Source: Streptococcus cristatus ATCC 51100
GTDB lineage: Bacteria; Bacillota; Bacilli; Lactobacillales; Streptococcaceae
Reading direction: 5' to 3'
Assembly (NCBI RefSeq): GCF_011612585.1
Contig: NZ_CP050133.1
Location: 620,001-684,000, forward strand
DNA length: 64,000 nt
Shown here: in pieces, positions 39,064 through 47,422 of the stretch
Position numbering within the stretch: the first letter of the stretch is position 1
How the letters are laid out: each line of letters starts with the position of its first letter
The notes under the pieces: generated by a model
Told to the model about the DNA's origin: nothing
Database searches by the model: none
What the model saw: the letters and a program-made list of their open reading frames with translations, nothing else
Translations under genes and position numbers: made by a program

Positions 39064-39380
39064 ATCGTTACAAATGACTAGCAACATAAAGTTGCTGTCA
39101 TTTGACGGTAACCGCTATGGCGGTTTACCTAAACGCTTCACTAGGAAAGTAAGCGTAGTGCCTAACTGCCTCACTAACTCATCGGTGAACAAAAATCGTT
39201 TCCGCCTCTTCGTGTCGTAGCTAGTGATTTGATTTAGCTAACTTCCTTACAGCTATATTTAAAAGATGATTAGACTTGATGGCTTTCTTGTCAGGACATG
39301 GGAGCTTTGGCTATGAGGATAAGTGTGGACGTTAGGCGTGAGCTATTAGACAATCATTCTAGATCCCAGAAAGGAGTTCT
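39064..39380 (+). other. Structured 317-bp intergenic region prfC / corA
   Basis: Contains a series of inverted repeats: AGCAAC-ataaa-GTTGCT (39080-39096), GGTAACCGC/GCGGTTTACC (39106-39128), and an ACGCTT...AAGCGT pair around 39133-39155. No open frame with a ribosome site is evident. The first hairpin could end prfC; the rest is unexplained. Confidence 0.5.
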
Positions 39381-40292
39381 ATGTTTCTGGAAAGAAAACT
39401 AAAAGACCAATCTGTCTGGATCAACATTGACTCAGATGATGTTAAAAAGAATGGGCAGATTTATCAGGATTATAATATCGACCTTGAAACCATCGAATAT
39501 GCGCTGGATAAAAACGAGCGAGCTCACATGGACTACAATCGCGAGAATGGGACGGTTCTTTTCATCTATAATGTGCTAAATTTAGCGACAGAGAAGGACT
39601 ACTATGAGACTATTCCGATGACTTTCGTGGTGCAGCAGGATCGTCTTATCACCATCAGCAATCAAGACAATGCCTATGTGGTTGATATCATGAAGGCTTA
39701 CACGGAGCATCATGAGCCTGTGTCAGTCTATAAGTTTCTTTTTGCCAGTCTAGAGTTGATCTCCAATTCCTACTATCCGGTCATAGAGCAGATGGACAAG
39801 CGAAAGGATGAGCTTAACAGACTTTTGCGTCAAAAGACCACCAAAAAGCAGCTGTTTGCTCTATCGGACTTAGAAACCTCCATGGTCTATCTAGTAGCAG
39901 CATCCAAGCAAAATAGTATACTGCTGGAGCATATCAAGAGCCATGCTGTTTATCGTGGCTTTGATGAACTAGAAACCGAGCAGTTTGAAGATGCCATGAT
40001 TGAGGCACGTCAGCTGGTGTCAATGACGGATTTAATTGCTCAGGTTCTTAGCCAGCTTTCGGGCTCCTACAATAACATCCTGAACAACAATCTGAATGAT
40101 AATTTGACTGTCTTGACCATTATTTCAGTTCTTCTGGCAGTTTTAGCAGTCATCACTGGCTTCTTTGGTATGAATGTCCCACTGCCTTGGGCAACGGACA
40201 AGAATGCCTGGCTCTACATTGTCACCATCAGTATTGTTCTTTGGGTTCTTCTGACCAAGCTTCTCAACTGGGTGGTCAATAAAGAGCGATGA
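39381..40292 (+). CDS. corA: CorA family magnesium/divalent cation channel
   Basis: 303 residues. A soluble N-terminal funnel domain is followed by two C-terminal membrane helices. The signature GMN loop is present (GFFGMNVPLPWATDKNAW), and the protein ends in the basic VVNKER. It forms pentameric channels for Mg2+ (and in some members other divalent ions) driven by membrane potential. Ribosome site AAAGGAG. Monocistronic. Confidence 0.93.
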   Translation: MFLERKLKDQSVWINIDSDDVKKNGQIYQDYNIDLETIEYALDKNERAHMDYNRENGTVLFIYNVLNLATEKDYYETIPMTFVVQQDRLITISNQDNAYVVDIMKAYTEHHEPVSVYKFLFASLELISNSYYPVIEQMDKRKDELNRLLRQKTTKKQLFALSDLETSMVYLVAASKQNSILLEHIKSHAVYRGFDELETEQFEDAMIEARQLVSMTDLIAQVLSQLSGSYNNILNNNLNDNLTVLTIISVLLAVLAVITGFFGMNVPLPWATDKNAWLYIVTISIVLWVLLTKLLNWVVNKER

Positions 40293-40309
40293 ATAAAATA
40301 CATTAAACG

Positions 40310-40336
40310 AATGAGGCTTTCGAGCCTCATTTTTTT
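40310..40336 (+). terminator. corA terminator
   Basis: AATGAGGCTTTCGAGCCTCATT perfect hairpin followed by TTTTT. Confidence 0.92.
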
Positions 40337-40414
40337 GTGGTGTTAGCTGGAGTGAGTTTTATATTCTATTTATGAAAAATAGAGAGAAAATTTCTTGTAT
40401 ACTAGGACAAAAAG

Positions 40415-40443
40415 TTGAAAACCTGCTTTCAAAGTAGTATAAT
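40415..40443 (+). promoter_or_regulatory. Promoter of the ABC transporter pair
   Basis: TTGAAA (40415-40420), 17-base spacer, TATAAT (40438-40443). Confidence 0.78.
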
Positions 40444-40472
40444 AATCTTAGTATCATAACAGGAGGTTTCAT

Positions 40473-41366
40473 ATGCTGCATGTAGAAAAACTAGAAAAAA
40501 GTTTTGGGCAAAAGCAAGTGTTGTTCGGTATTGATTTTGAAGCCCAGCCGGGGCATATCCTTGGTTTGATTGGGAAAAACGGTGCTGGGAAAACAACGAT
40601 TTTTCACAGTATTTTGCGCTTCCTAGACTATAGTGGAGAGATTCGTTTCGAAGGGCAGGCTATTGAGCAGGAGACCTATAGCAGGATTGGCTATCTGCCA
40701 GAGGAAAGAAGCTTGATGCCCAAGCTGACGGTCTTTGAGCAAGTGCGCTATCTGGCAAATCTAAAAGGAGTGCCGACCGCTGTTGTTAAAGAAAAACTGC
40801 CCCAGTGGATGAAAAAACTCCAGGTCAAGGGGAAATTAACCGACAAAATCAAGAGTTTGTCTAAGGGGAACCAGCAAAAGGTTCAGCTGATTATCACGCT
40901 TTTGCATGAGCCAGACTTGATCATCTTAGATGAGCCTTTCAGCGGTCTGGATCCTGTCAATACTGAAATTCTAAAGGAAGTCATTATTGAGGAGAAAAAG
41001 CGCGGAGCGACGATTATCTTCTCGGATCATGTCATGACAAATGTGGAAGAGCTGTGCGATGATGTCCTGATGATTCGTGACGGGCAAGTGGTCCTCAATG
41101 GGGATGTACAGGCAGTCCGCAACCAATATGGCAAGACTCGTCTTTTCGTTTCAAGTGACCTGTCCCAGGCTGAATTAGAAGCCCTGCCCCATGTTGTCAA
41201 GGCGACACAGACCAAGCAAGGAATCTGGAAATTGATTTTGGACGACGAAACAGCTGGTCCTGAATTGTTTAGTCGCTTGACTAAGGGAAACTATGTAGCA
41301 ACTTTCGACCAGCAGGCACCGACAATTGATGAAATTTTTAAATTAGAATCAGGGGTGGAAGTATGA
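40473..41366 (+). CDS. ABC transporter ATP-binding protein (YhaQ/NatA-like)
   Basis: 297 residues. Walker A GKNGAGKTT, ABC signature LSKGNQQKVQ, Walker B LIILDEP and the H-loop (IFSDHVM) are intact. A C-terminal extension of about 80 residues is typical of ABC-2 exporters of the NatA/YhaQ type. It overlaps the permease gene by 4 bp, so the two form a complex. The transported molecule is unknown; Na+ or drug extrusion is only an analogy. Confidence 0.9.
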   Translation: MLHVEKLEKSFGQKQVLFGIDFEAQPGHILGLIGKNGAGKTTIFHSILRFLDYSGEIRFEGQAIEQETYSRIGYLPEERSLMPKLTVFEQVRYLANLKGVPTAVVKEKLPQWMKKLQVKGKLTDKIKSLSKGNQQKVQLIITLLHEPDLIILDEPFSGLDPVNTEILKEVIIEEKKRGATIIFSDHVMTNVEELCDDVLMIRDGQVVLNGDVQAVRNQYGKTRLFVSSDLSQAELEALPHVVKATQTKQGIWKLILDDETAGPELFSRLTKGNYVATFDQQAPTIDEIFKLESGVEV

Positions 41367-42577
41367 AACAAATGTTAATCGTCATCAAAGAAACCTACCT
41401 GCGTCATGTCAAGTCTTGGAGTTTTGTCTTTATGGTCTTGTCTCCTTTTCTCTTTCTTGGGCTAAGCTTGGGGATTGGCTATCTGCAGGGAAGCTCCATA
41501 GCCTCTTCTCAAAAGGTAGCAGTGCTGACCCAGCTTGATTCTGTCAGAGAAGTTTTAAGAGCTGAAGATCAGCTGACCTTTGATTACAAAGATGAAGCCG
41601 CAGCCAAGCAGGCTGTAAAAGATAAGAAAATCGCGGGCTATCTGACGATTGAGGAAAGAGATGGACAGCTTTCTGCCACCTACTATGCAGAAACCAGTAT
41701 GAATACTGCAACGAAAATGGCTCTTTCTAATTCCCTTATCCAGGTTCAGCAGGCTTTAAACTTGGCTCAGGCCAATTTATCAGATGAGCAGAGTCAGATT
41801 CTTGCGCGGACAGTCCAGTTTGAAGAAAAAATTGATGAAAATAAAGAAAGCAAGAAGATGGTTCAGACCTTTGCTGCAATGGGGCTGGGCTTACTGCTCT
41901 ATATGATTCTGATTACTTATGCCAGCGTTACTGCCCAAGATGTGGCCAGTGAAAAGGGTACAAAAATCATGGAAGTTATCTTCTCTAGTATTAAGGCAAC
42001 CGATTATTTCTATGCTCGTATGATTGGGATTTTTGCGGTGATTCTTAGCCATCTAGGCATTTATGTGCTTGGTGGGTTGGCAGCCCTTCTCTTTGCGAAC
42101 AGGATTCCACTTGTATCTCAAGTCTTGAAGAGCAATCCGGCTATTCAGCAGTATATCGGAGAAGCTGTTTCCTTGAATACTCTAGCTTTTGTAGCAGTTA
42201 GTATCTTTATGTATGTCGTCTTGTCGGCCTTTCTTGGTTCCATGGTGGCACGAGCAGAAGATACAGGAAAAGTCCTTTCGCCAGTTATCATGCTGATTTT
42301 AGTCGGCTTCATGGGAGTTTCAGCTTTGGGGGCAGCAGGAGATAATGTGATTTTGAAGGTTGGTTCTTATCTTCCTTTCATCTCAACCTTTTTCATGCCT
42401 TTCCGAGCTATCAATGGTTATGCGACCAGCTTGGAAGCTTGGATTTCTCTAGGAATTACAGTTGCTTTTGCGGTTATGATGACAGTTTTCATCGCGCGAA
42501 TCTACTCCAGCCTTGTCCTGCAGACGGATGATTTGGGAGCTTGGAAGACCTTCAAACGTGCTTTAAAATATAAATAA
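41363..42577 (+). CDS. ABC-2 type transporter permease (YhaP/NatB-like)
   Basis: 404 residues. One N-terminal helix, a large extracytoplasmic domain (about residues 45-170) and five to six C-terminal helices: the ABC2_membrane_3 layout. The conserved DVASEKGTKIMEVIFSS stretch after the first internal helix is characteristic of NatB/YhaP proteins. It is translationally coupled to the ATPase gene by the 4-bp overlap. Confidence 0.9.
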   Translation: MKQMLIVIKETYLRHVKSWSFVFMVLSPFLFLGLSLGIGYLQGSSIASSQKVAVLTQLDSVREVLRAEDQLTFDYKDEAAAKQAVKDKKIAGYLTIEERDGQLSATYYAETSMNTATKMALSNSLIQVQQALNLAQANLSDEQSQILARTVQFEEKIDENKESKKMVQTFAAMGLGLLLYMILITYASVTAQDVASEKGTKIMEVIFSSIKATDYFYARMIGIFAVILSHLGIYVLGGLAALLFANRIPLVSQVLKSNPAIQQYIGEAVSLNTLAFVAVSIFMYVVLSAFLGSMVARAEDTGKVLSPVIMLILVGFMGVSALGAAGDNVILKVGSYLPFISTFFMPFRAINGYATSLEAWISLGITVAFAVMMTVFIARIYSSLVLQTDDLGAWKTFKRALKYK

Positions 42578-42581
42578 ATCA

Positions 42582-42620
42582 CAACTTCACTGGAGTCATC
42601 TGGTGAAGTTCTCTTTTTGT
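42582..42620 (+). terminator. Terminator after the ABC pair
   Basis: AACTTCACTGG / CTGGTGAAGTT hairpin followed by CTCTTTTTG. Confidence 0.8.
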
Positions 42621-42706
42621 ATTTTAATTTAATATTTTGAATAATAGGGCTAGGTAAAAAGTGGAATTTATGGTAAAATAGTACAGACAAAACAAGGAGT
42701 AGAAAA

Positions 42707-43432
42707 ATGGTAGAACCTAAATATAAGCGTATTTTGATTAAACTATCTGGAGAAGCTTTGGCTGGCGAAAAAGGTGTGGGTATCAATATCGCCACTGTTC
42801 AAAAGATGGCTGAAGAAATCAAGGAAGTCCATGAACTGGGCATTCAAATTGCCTTGGTTATCGGTGGCGGTAATCTTTGGCGAGGCGAGCCGGCAGCAGA
42901 AGCAGGCATGGATCGTGTTCAAGCGGACTATACTGGCATGTTGGGAACAGTTATGAATGCACTTGTAATGGCAGATTCTCTGCAGCAAGTGGGCGTTGAC
43001 ACTCGCGTTCAAACAGCAATTGCCATGCAGCAGGTAGCTGAGCCTTATATTCGTGGACGTGCTCTTCGTCACCTAGAAAAAGGTCGGATTGTTATTTTCG
43101 GTGCTGGTATTGGTTCACCATATTTCTCAACAGATACGACAGCTGCTCTGCGGGCTGCGGAAATTGAGGCAGACGCTATTCTCATGGCTAAAAATGGTGT
43201 AGATGGAGTCTACAATGCCGATCCAAACAAGGATAAAACAGCTGTGAAGTTTGATGAATTGACCCACCGTGACGTTATTAACAAAGGCTTGCGTATCATG
43301 GATTCGACTGCTTCTACCCTTTCTATGGACAATGACATTGACCTAGTCGTCTTTAACATGAATGAACCTGGCAATATCAAACGAGTGGTCTTTGGCGAGC
43401 AAATCGGGACAACTGTCTCAAATAATTTATAA
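42707..43432 (+). CDS. pyrH: UMP kinase
   Basis: 241 residues. Amino-acid-kinase fold motifs [22 protein letters not shown], and the [13 protein letters not shown] segment are those of bacterial hexameric UMP kinase. It phosphorylates UMP to UDP for pyrimidine and cell-wall precursor supply. Its stop is 19 bp from frr, a pairing conserved in bacteria. Confidence 0.96.
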   Translation: MVEPKYKRILIKLSGEALAGEKGVGINIATVQKMAEEIKEVHELGIQIALVIGGGNLWRGEPAAEAGMDRVQADYTGMLGTVMNALVMADSLQQVGVDTRVQTAIAMQQVAEPYIRGRALRHLEKGRIVIFGAGIGSPYFSTDTTAALRAAEIEADAILMAKNGVDGVYNADPNKDKTAVKFDELTHRDVINKGLRIMDSTASTLSMDNDIDLVVFNMNEPGNIKRVVFGEQIGTTVSNNL

Positions 43433-43451
43433 AAATCAGGGAGAAAAGAAA

Positions 43452-44009
43452 ATGGCAAATGCAATTGTAGAAAAAGCAAAAGAAAGAATGACCCACTCGC
43501 ACCAAAGCTTGGCGCGTGAATTTGGTAGCATCCGTGCAGGCCGCGCTAATGCTAGCCTTTTGGATCGTATCCATGTGGAATACTATGGAGTAGAGACACC
43601 GCTTAACCAACTCTCTTCTATCACAATTCCAGAAGCGCGTGTTCTTTTGGTGACACCTTTTGACAAGTCTTCTATCAAGGATATCGAGCGTGCGATCAAT
43701 GCCTCTGACTTAGGTATCACACCATCTAGCGACGGATCTGTCATTCGTTTGGTTATTCCAGCTCTGACGGAGGAAACTCGTCGTGAATTGGCTAAAGAAG
43801 TGAAAAAAGTCGGTGAAAATGCTAAGATTGCGATTCGTAACATCCGCCGCGACGCTATGGACGAAGCAAAGAAACAGGAAAAGGCTAAAGAAATCACTGA
43901 AGATGAATTGAAAGTTCTTGAAAAGGATATCCAAAAAGTCACTGATGATGCAGTGAAGCATATCGATGACATGACAGCGACTAAAGAAAAAGAACTTCTA
44001 GAAGTTTAA
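43452..44009 (+). CDS. frr: Ribosome recycling factor
   Basis: 185 residues, the standard length. The ATG at 43452 follows GGGAGAAAAG; a longer in-frame extension upstream overlaps pyrH and is not real. Motifs [17 protein letters not shown] and the C-terminal helical [11 protein letters not shown] and DVQK-like bundle identify it. With EF-G it splits the ribosome after termination. Co-transcribed with pyrH. Confidence 0.97.
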   Translation: MANAIVEKAKERMTHSHQSLAREFGSIRAGRANASLLDRIHVEYYGVETPLNQLSSITIPEARVLLVTPFDKSSIKDIERAINASDLGITPSSDGSVIRLVIPALTEETRRELAKEVKKVGENAKIAIRNIRRDAMDEAKKQEKAKEITEDELKVLEKDIQKVTDDAVKHIDDMTATKEKELLEV

Positions 44010-44020
44010 TATTTTAGCAG

Positions 44021-44060
44021 AATCAAAACTCAGTTGGCCTAGGCTGGCTGAGTTGTTTTA
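44021..44060 (+). terminator. pyrH-frr terminator
   Basis: AAACTCAG...CTGAGTTGTTTTA hairpin with a paired CCAGCC/GGCCTAGG-type interior. Confidence 0.75.
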
Positions 44061-44108
44061 ACATAAAAATCCTTGCGATTAGAAGAGGCAAGGTAGAAGT
44101 AGGACTAT

Positions 44109-44963
44109 ATGAACACAAATCTTGCTAGCTTCATCGTGGGGATTATCACAGATGAAAACGATCGTTTTTACTTTGTCCAGAAGGATGGACAAACCTATGC
44201 CCTTTCTAAGGAAGAAGGGCAACATGAGCTCGGTCAATCTGTCAAGGGTTTTGCCTATAGCGATATGAAGCAGAAGCTTCGCCTGACGACTCTTGAAGTC
44301 ACAGCTACCCAAGAGCAGTTTGGCTGGGGAACAGTGACGGAGGTTCGCAAGGATCTCGGCGTCTTTGTCGATACCGGTTTGCCAGATAAGCAAATCGTCG
44401 TGTCACTAGACATCTTGCCAGAAATCAAGGAACTTTGGCCTAAGAAGGGCGACCGCCTCTATATTCGTCTGGATGTGGACAAGAAAGACCGCATCTGGGG
44501 TCAACTGGCTTATCAGGAGGATTTCCAGCGTCTGGCTCGTCCTGCCTACAATAACATGCAGAACCAAAACTGGCCAGCCATCGTTTATCGCCTCAAGCTT
44601 TCTGGTACCTTTGTCTACCTGCCAGAGAATAATATGCTGGGCTTCATCCATCCGAGCGAGCGCTATGCAGAGCCACGTCTGGGGCAGGTCTTGGACGCAC
44701 GAGTGATTGGCTTCCGTGAAGTAGACCGCACCCTTAACCTCTCCCTCAAGCCTCGCTCCTTTGAAATGCTGGAAAATGATGCTCAGATGATTCTGACTTA
44801 TCTGGAGAGCAACGGCGGCTTCATGACTTTGAACGACAAGTCTTCACCAGACGACATCAAGGCTACTTTTGGCATTTCCAAAGGCCAGTTTAAAAAAGCC
44901 CTGGGCGGTCTCATGAAAGCCGGTAAAATCAAGCAAGATCCGACTGGGACGGAGCTGGTTTAA
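44109..44963 (+). CDS. cvfB: S1-domain RNA-binding protein CvfB
   Basis: 284 residues. Tandem S1-like domains (RKDLGVFVDTGLPDKQIVV; LPENNMLGFIHPSER) and a C-terminal winged helix (TFGISKGQFKKALGGLMKAGKI) match CvfB/YitL. CvfB regulates virulence-factor expression in staphylococci and streptococci at the RNA level. The stop codon is directly followed by the yozE start. Confidence 0.9.
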   Translation: MNTNLASFIVGIITDENDRFYFVQKDGQTYALSKEEGQHELGQSVKGFAYSDMKQKLRLTTLEVTATQEQFGWGTVTEVRKDLGVFVDTGLPDKQIVVSLDILPEIKELWPKKGDRLYIRLDVDKKDRIWGQLAYQEDFQRLARPAYNNMQNQNWPAIVYRLKLSGTFVYLPENNMLGFIHPSERYAEPRLGQVLDARVIGFREVDRTLNLSLKPRSFEMLENDAQMILTYLESNGGFMTLNDKSSPDDIKATFGISKGQFKKALGGLMKAGKIKQDPTGTELV

Positions 44964-45179
44964 ATGAGAAAATCTTTTTACAGCTGGCTAATGACAGAGC
45001 GCAATCCTAAAAGTAATAAGCCCAAAGCTATTTTGGCGGATTTGGCTTTTCAGGACACGGCCTTTCCCAAGCATACGGATGATTTTGATGAGGTCAGTCG
45101 TTTTCTGGAGGAGCACGCAAATTTTTCCTTTAACTTGGGCGAGTTTGATGCGATTTGGGAAGAATATCAGGCCCATTAA
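44964..45179 (+). CDS. YozE family (UPF0346) small protein
   Basis: 71 residues. The N-terminal [11 protein letters not shown] motif and [21 protein letters not shown] are conserved in the UPF0346/YozE SAM-like family. The start codon abuts the cvfB stop with no gap, implying translational coupling. Function unknown. Confidence 0.88.
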   Translation: MRKSFYSWLMTERNPKSNKPKAILADLAFQDTAFPKHTDDFDEVSRFLEEHANFSFNLGEFDAIWEEYQAH

Positions 45180-45269
45180 GTGGATAGTGGCTAGGGATAG
45201 TCATTTTCTGCTTGCTTTGATATAATAAAGATAATTCATTCAAAAAAATAAAGTAGAGAGGTTCTTTGT

Positions 45270-46268
45270 TTGCAGGAACATTCAGTAGAATTGAAACTGG
45301 GCCATCCAGATGATGCCTTTCATCTCTTTGGCTCTAATGAACGCCATCTGCGCCTGATGGAGCAGGAATTAAATGTCACCATCCATGCCCGAACCGAGAT
45401 TGTGCAGATTCTGGGCACGGAGGCCGCCTGTGAGGAGGCTCGCCAGGTCATTCAGGCTCTCTTGGTCTTGGTCAATCGTGGTATGACTATCGGAACGCCC
45501 GATGTGGTAACAGCCATTACCATGGTCAAAAATGACGAGATTGATAAGTTTGTAGCTCTTTATGAAGAAGAGATTATCAAGGACAGCTATGGCAAGCCGA
45601 TTCGGGTCAAGACACTTGGCCAGAAAATCTATGTGGACAGTGTTAAAAATCATGATATCGTCTTTGGTATCGGGCCAGCTGGAACAGGGAAGACTTTTCT
45701 AGCGGTGACCTTGGCCGTGACAGCTCTCAAGCGTGGGCAGGTCAAACGCATCATCTTGACGCGACCAGCGGTAGAAGCCGGTGAGAGTTTGGGATTTCTG
45801 CCTGGTGACCTTAAGGAAAAGGTAGATCCTTATCTGCGACCGGTCTATGATGCCTTGTATCAGATTTTGGGCAAGGACCAGACGACGCGTCTGATGGAGC
45901 GAGAAATCATTGAGATTGCACCCCTGGCCTATATGCGGGGGCGGACGCTGGATGATGCTTTTGTCATTCTGGATGAAGCGCAGAATACCACCATCATGCA
46001 GATGAAGATGTTTCTGACACGTCTCGGCTTCCAGTCCAAGATGATTGTCAATGGTGACATCAGTCAGATTGATCTGCCTCGCAATGTTAAGTCTGGCCTC
46101 ATTGACGCTCAAGAGAAATTGAAAAATATCTCCCAGATCGATTTTGTGCATTTCTCAGCCAAGGATGTGGTTCGCCATCCAGTAGTGGCGCAAATTATCC
46201 GTGCCTATGAACCTCCAGCTCCTAAGAAAGAGGATAGTGAAGTAGCTGAAGACAAAAGCACTAGCTGA
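45270..46268 (+). CDS. phoH: PhoH family ATPase
   Basis: 332 residues from a TTG start 8 bases after GAGAGG. Walker A GPAGTGKTFLAV, Walker B AFVILDEAQNTT and the GESLGFLPGDLKEK segment mark PhoH. The N-terminal 80 residues form a KH-like domain. PhoH proteins are RNA-linked ATPases, often encoded near ybeY, which is not seen here. Convergent with nrdF. Confidence 0.93.
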   Translation: MQEHSVELKLGHPDDAFHLFGSNERHLRLMEQELNVTIHARTEIVQILGTEAACEEARQVIQALLVLVNRGMTIGTPDVVTAITMVKNDEIDKFVALYEEEIIKDSYGKPIRVKTLGQKIYVDSVKNHDIVFGIGPAGTGKTFLAVTLAVTALKRGQVKRIILTRPAVEAGESLGFLPGDLKEKVDPYLRPVYDALYQILGKDQTTRLMEREIIEIAPLAYMRGRTLDDAFVILDEAQNTTIMQMKMFLTRLGFQSKMIVNGDISQIDLPRNVKSGLIDAQEKLKNISQIDFVHFSAKDVVRHPVVAQIIRAYEPPAPKKEDSEVAEDKSTS

Positions 46269-46279
46269 GGATAAATGAT

Positions 46280-46318
46280 AAAAAACGACTAACTTGATGA
46301 GCAAGTTAGTCGTTTTCT
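46280..46318. terminator. Bidirectional terminator phoH / nrdF
   Basis: AAACGACTAACTT-gatgagc-AAGTTAGTCGTTT with A- and T-runs on both sides, between convergent genes. Confidence 0.92.
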
Positions 46319-46330
46319 AGTGTCTGCAAA

Positions 46331-47296
46331 TTATTTGGTTAAACCGTAGTTGTAGTCATCGTCTTGCATGGCTTCAACTTCACCAAGAAGGTAACCATTT
46401 CCGACTTGAGAGAAGAAGTCGTGGTTAGATGTTCCTGTTGAGATTCCGTTCATGACGATTGGATTGACATCGTCTGCTGAATCTGGGAAAAGTGGATCCT
46501 GTCCTAGGTTCATGAGGGCCTTGTTGGCATTGTAACGAAGGAAGGTTTTCACTTCTTCGGTCCAACCAACACCGTCATAGAGACTTTCTGTATAACCCTC
46601 TTCATTCTCGTAGAGAGTGTAGAGCAGATCGTACATCCATTCTTTGAGTTTTTCTTGCTCTTCTTCTGGCAATTCGTTGAAACCAAGTTGGAATTTGTAA
46701 CCAATGTAAGTTCCGTGAACAGACTCATCACGGATGATCAGTTTGATGATTTCCGCAACGTTGGCCAGTTTGTTGTTACCGAGATAGTAGAGGGGTGTAA
46801 AGAAACCAGAGTAGAAGAGGAAGGTTTCAAGAAAAACACTGGCAATCTTCTTTTCAAGGGGGCTACCATTGAGGTAGATTTCATTGATAATTTCTGCTTT
46901 TCTTTGTAGGTATGGGTTTGTGTTAGTCCATTCAAAGATTTCTTCAATTTCAGCCTTGGTATTCAAGGTAGAAAAGATAGAAGAGTAAGATTTTGCGTGA
47001 ACGGACTCCATAAATTGGATGTTGTTGAAGACGGCTTCTTCGTGGGCAGTACGGACGTCCTTGCGTAGGGCATCTACACCAGATTCAGATTGGAGGGTAT
47101 CCAGCAATGTCAATCCTCCGAAGACCTTGCCGACCAAGTCTTTTTCTTTGTTTGATAGTTTTCTCCAGTCGTCTAGGTCATTTGACAAGGGGATACGCGT
47201 ATCGAGCCAGAATTGCTCCGTCAGCTTTTCCCAAGTTGATTTGTCAATGACATCTTCGATAGCATTCCAGTTTATGGCTTTATAGTATGTTTCCAT
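46331..47296 (-). CDS. nrdF: Class Ib ribonucleotide reductase small subunit
   Basis: 321 residues. Di-metal carboxylate and histidine ligands are visible in the helices around ESVHAKSYSSIF and IIRDESVHGTYIGYKF. NrdF holds the Mn/Fe-tyrosyl radical that drives NrdE. NrdF is encoded 126 bp after nrdE with a hairpin in the gap. The flavodoxin NrdI that normally assembles the Mn cofactor is not in this cluster. Confidence 0.96.
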   Translation of the reverse strand: METYYKAINWNAIEDVIDKSTWEKLTEQFWLDTRIPLSNDLDDWRKLSNKEKDLVGKVFGGLTLLDTLQSESGVDALRKDVRTAHEEAVFNNIQFMESVHAKSYSSIFSTLNTKAEIEEIFEWTNTNPYLQRKAEIINEIYLNGSPLEKKIASVFLETFLFYSGFFTPLYYLGNNKLANVAEIIKLIIRDESVHGTYIGYKFQLGFNELPEEEQEKLKEWMYDLLYTLYENEEGYTESLYDGVGWTEEVKTFLRYNANKALMNLGQDPLFPDSADDVNPIVMNGISTGTSNHDFFSQVGNGYLLGEVEAMQDDDYNYGLTK

Positions 47297-47330
47297 GATA
47301 ATCTCGCTTTAAACTTCTAATACTTGCTTA

Positions 47331-47361
47331 TGTCGCCGATGGAATGATTTCCTTGGCGACA
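47331..47361 (-). other. Intercistronic hairpin nrdE / nrdF
   Basis: TGTCGCC-gat-GGAA-tgat-TTCC-tt-GGCGACA: a two-level hairpin in the 126-bp gap, without a T-run on the coding strand of nrdF. Confidence 0.65.
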
Positions 47362-47422
47362 TTGCGATAGGTGTTTTTTTATTTTGTTGAATTTAAATGG
47401 TGTAATTGTAAATTGTTACTTA

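Noticed and set aside
39064-39380. Known magnesium riboswitch (M-box) upstream of corA
   Set aside because: I could not match the conserved M-box elements, and this structured gap is only hairpin-rich.
43362-43451. 30-residue N-terminal extension of ribosome recycling factor overlapping pyrH
   Set aside because: The ATG at 43452 has a good ribosome site and gives the invariant family length of 185 residues.
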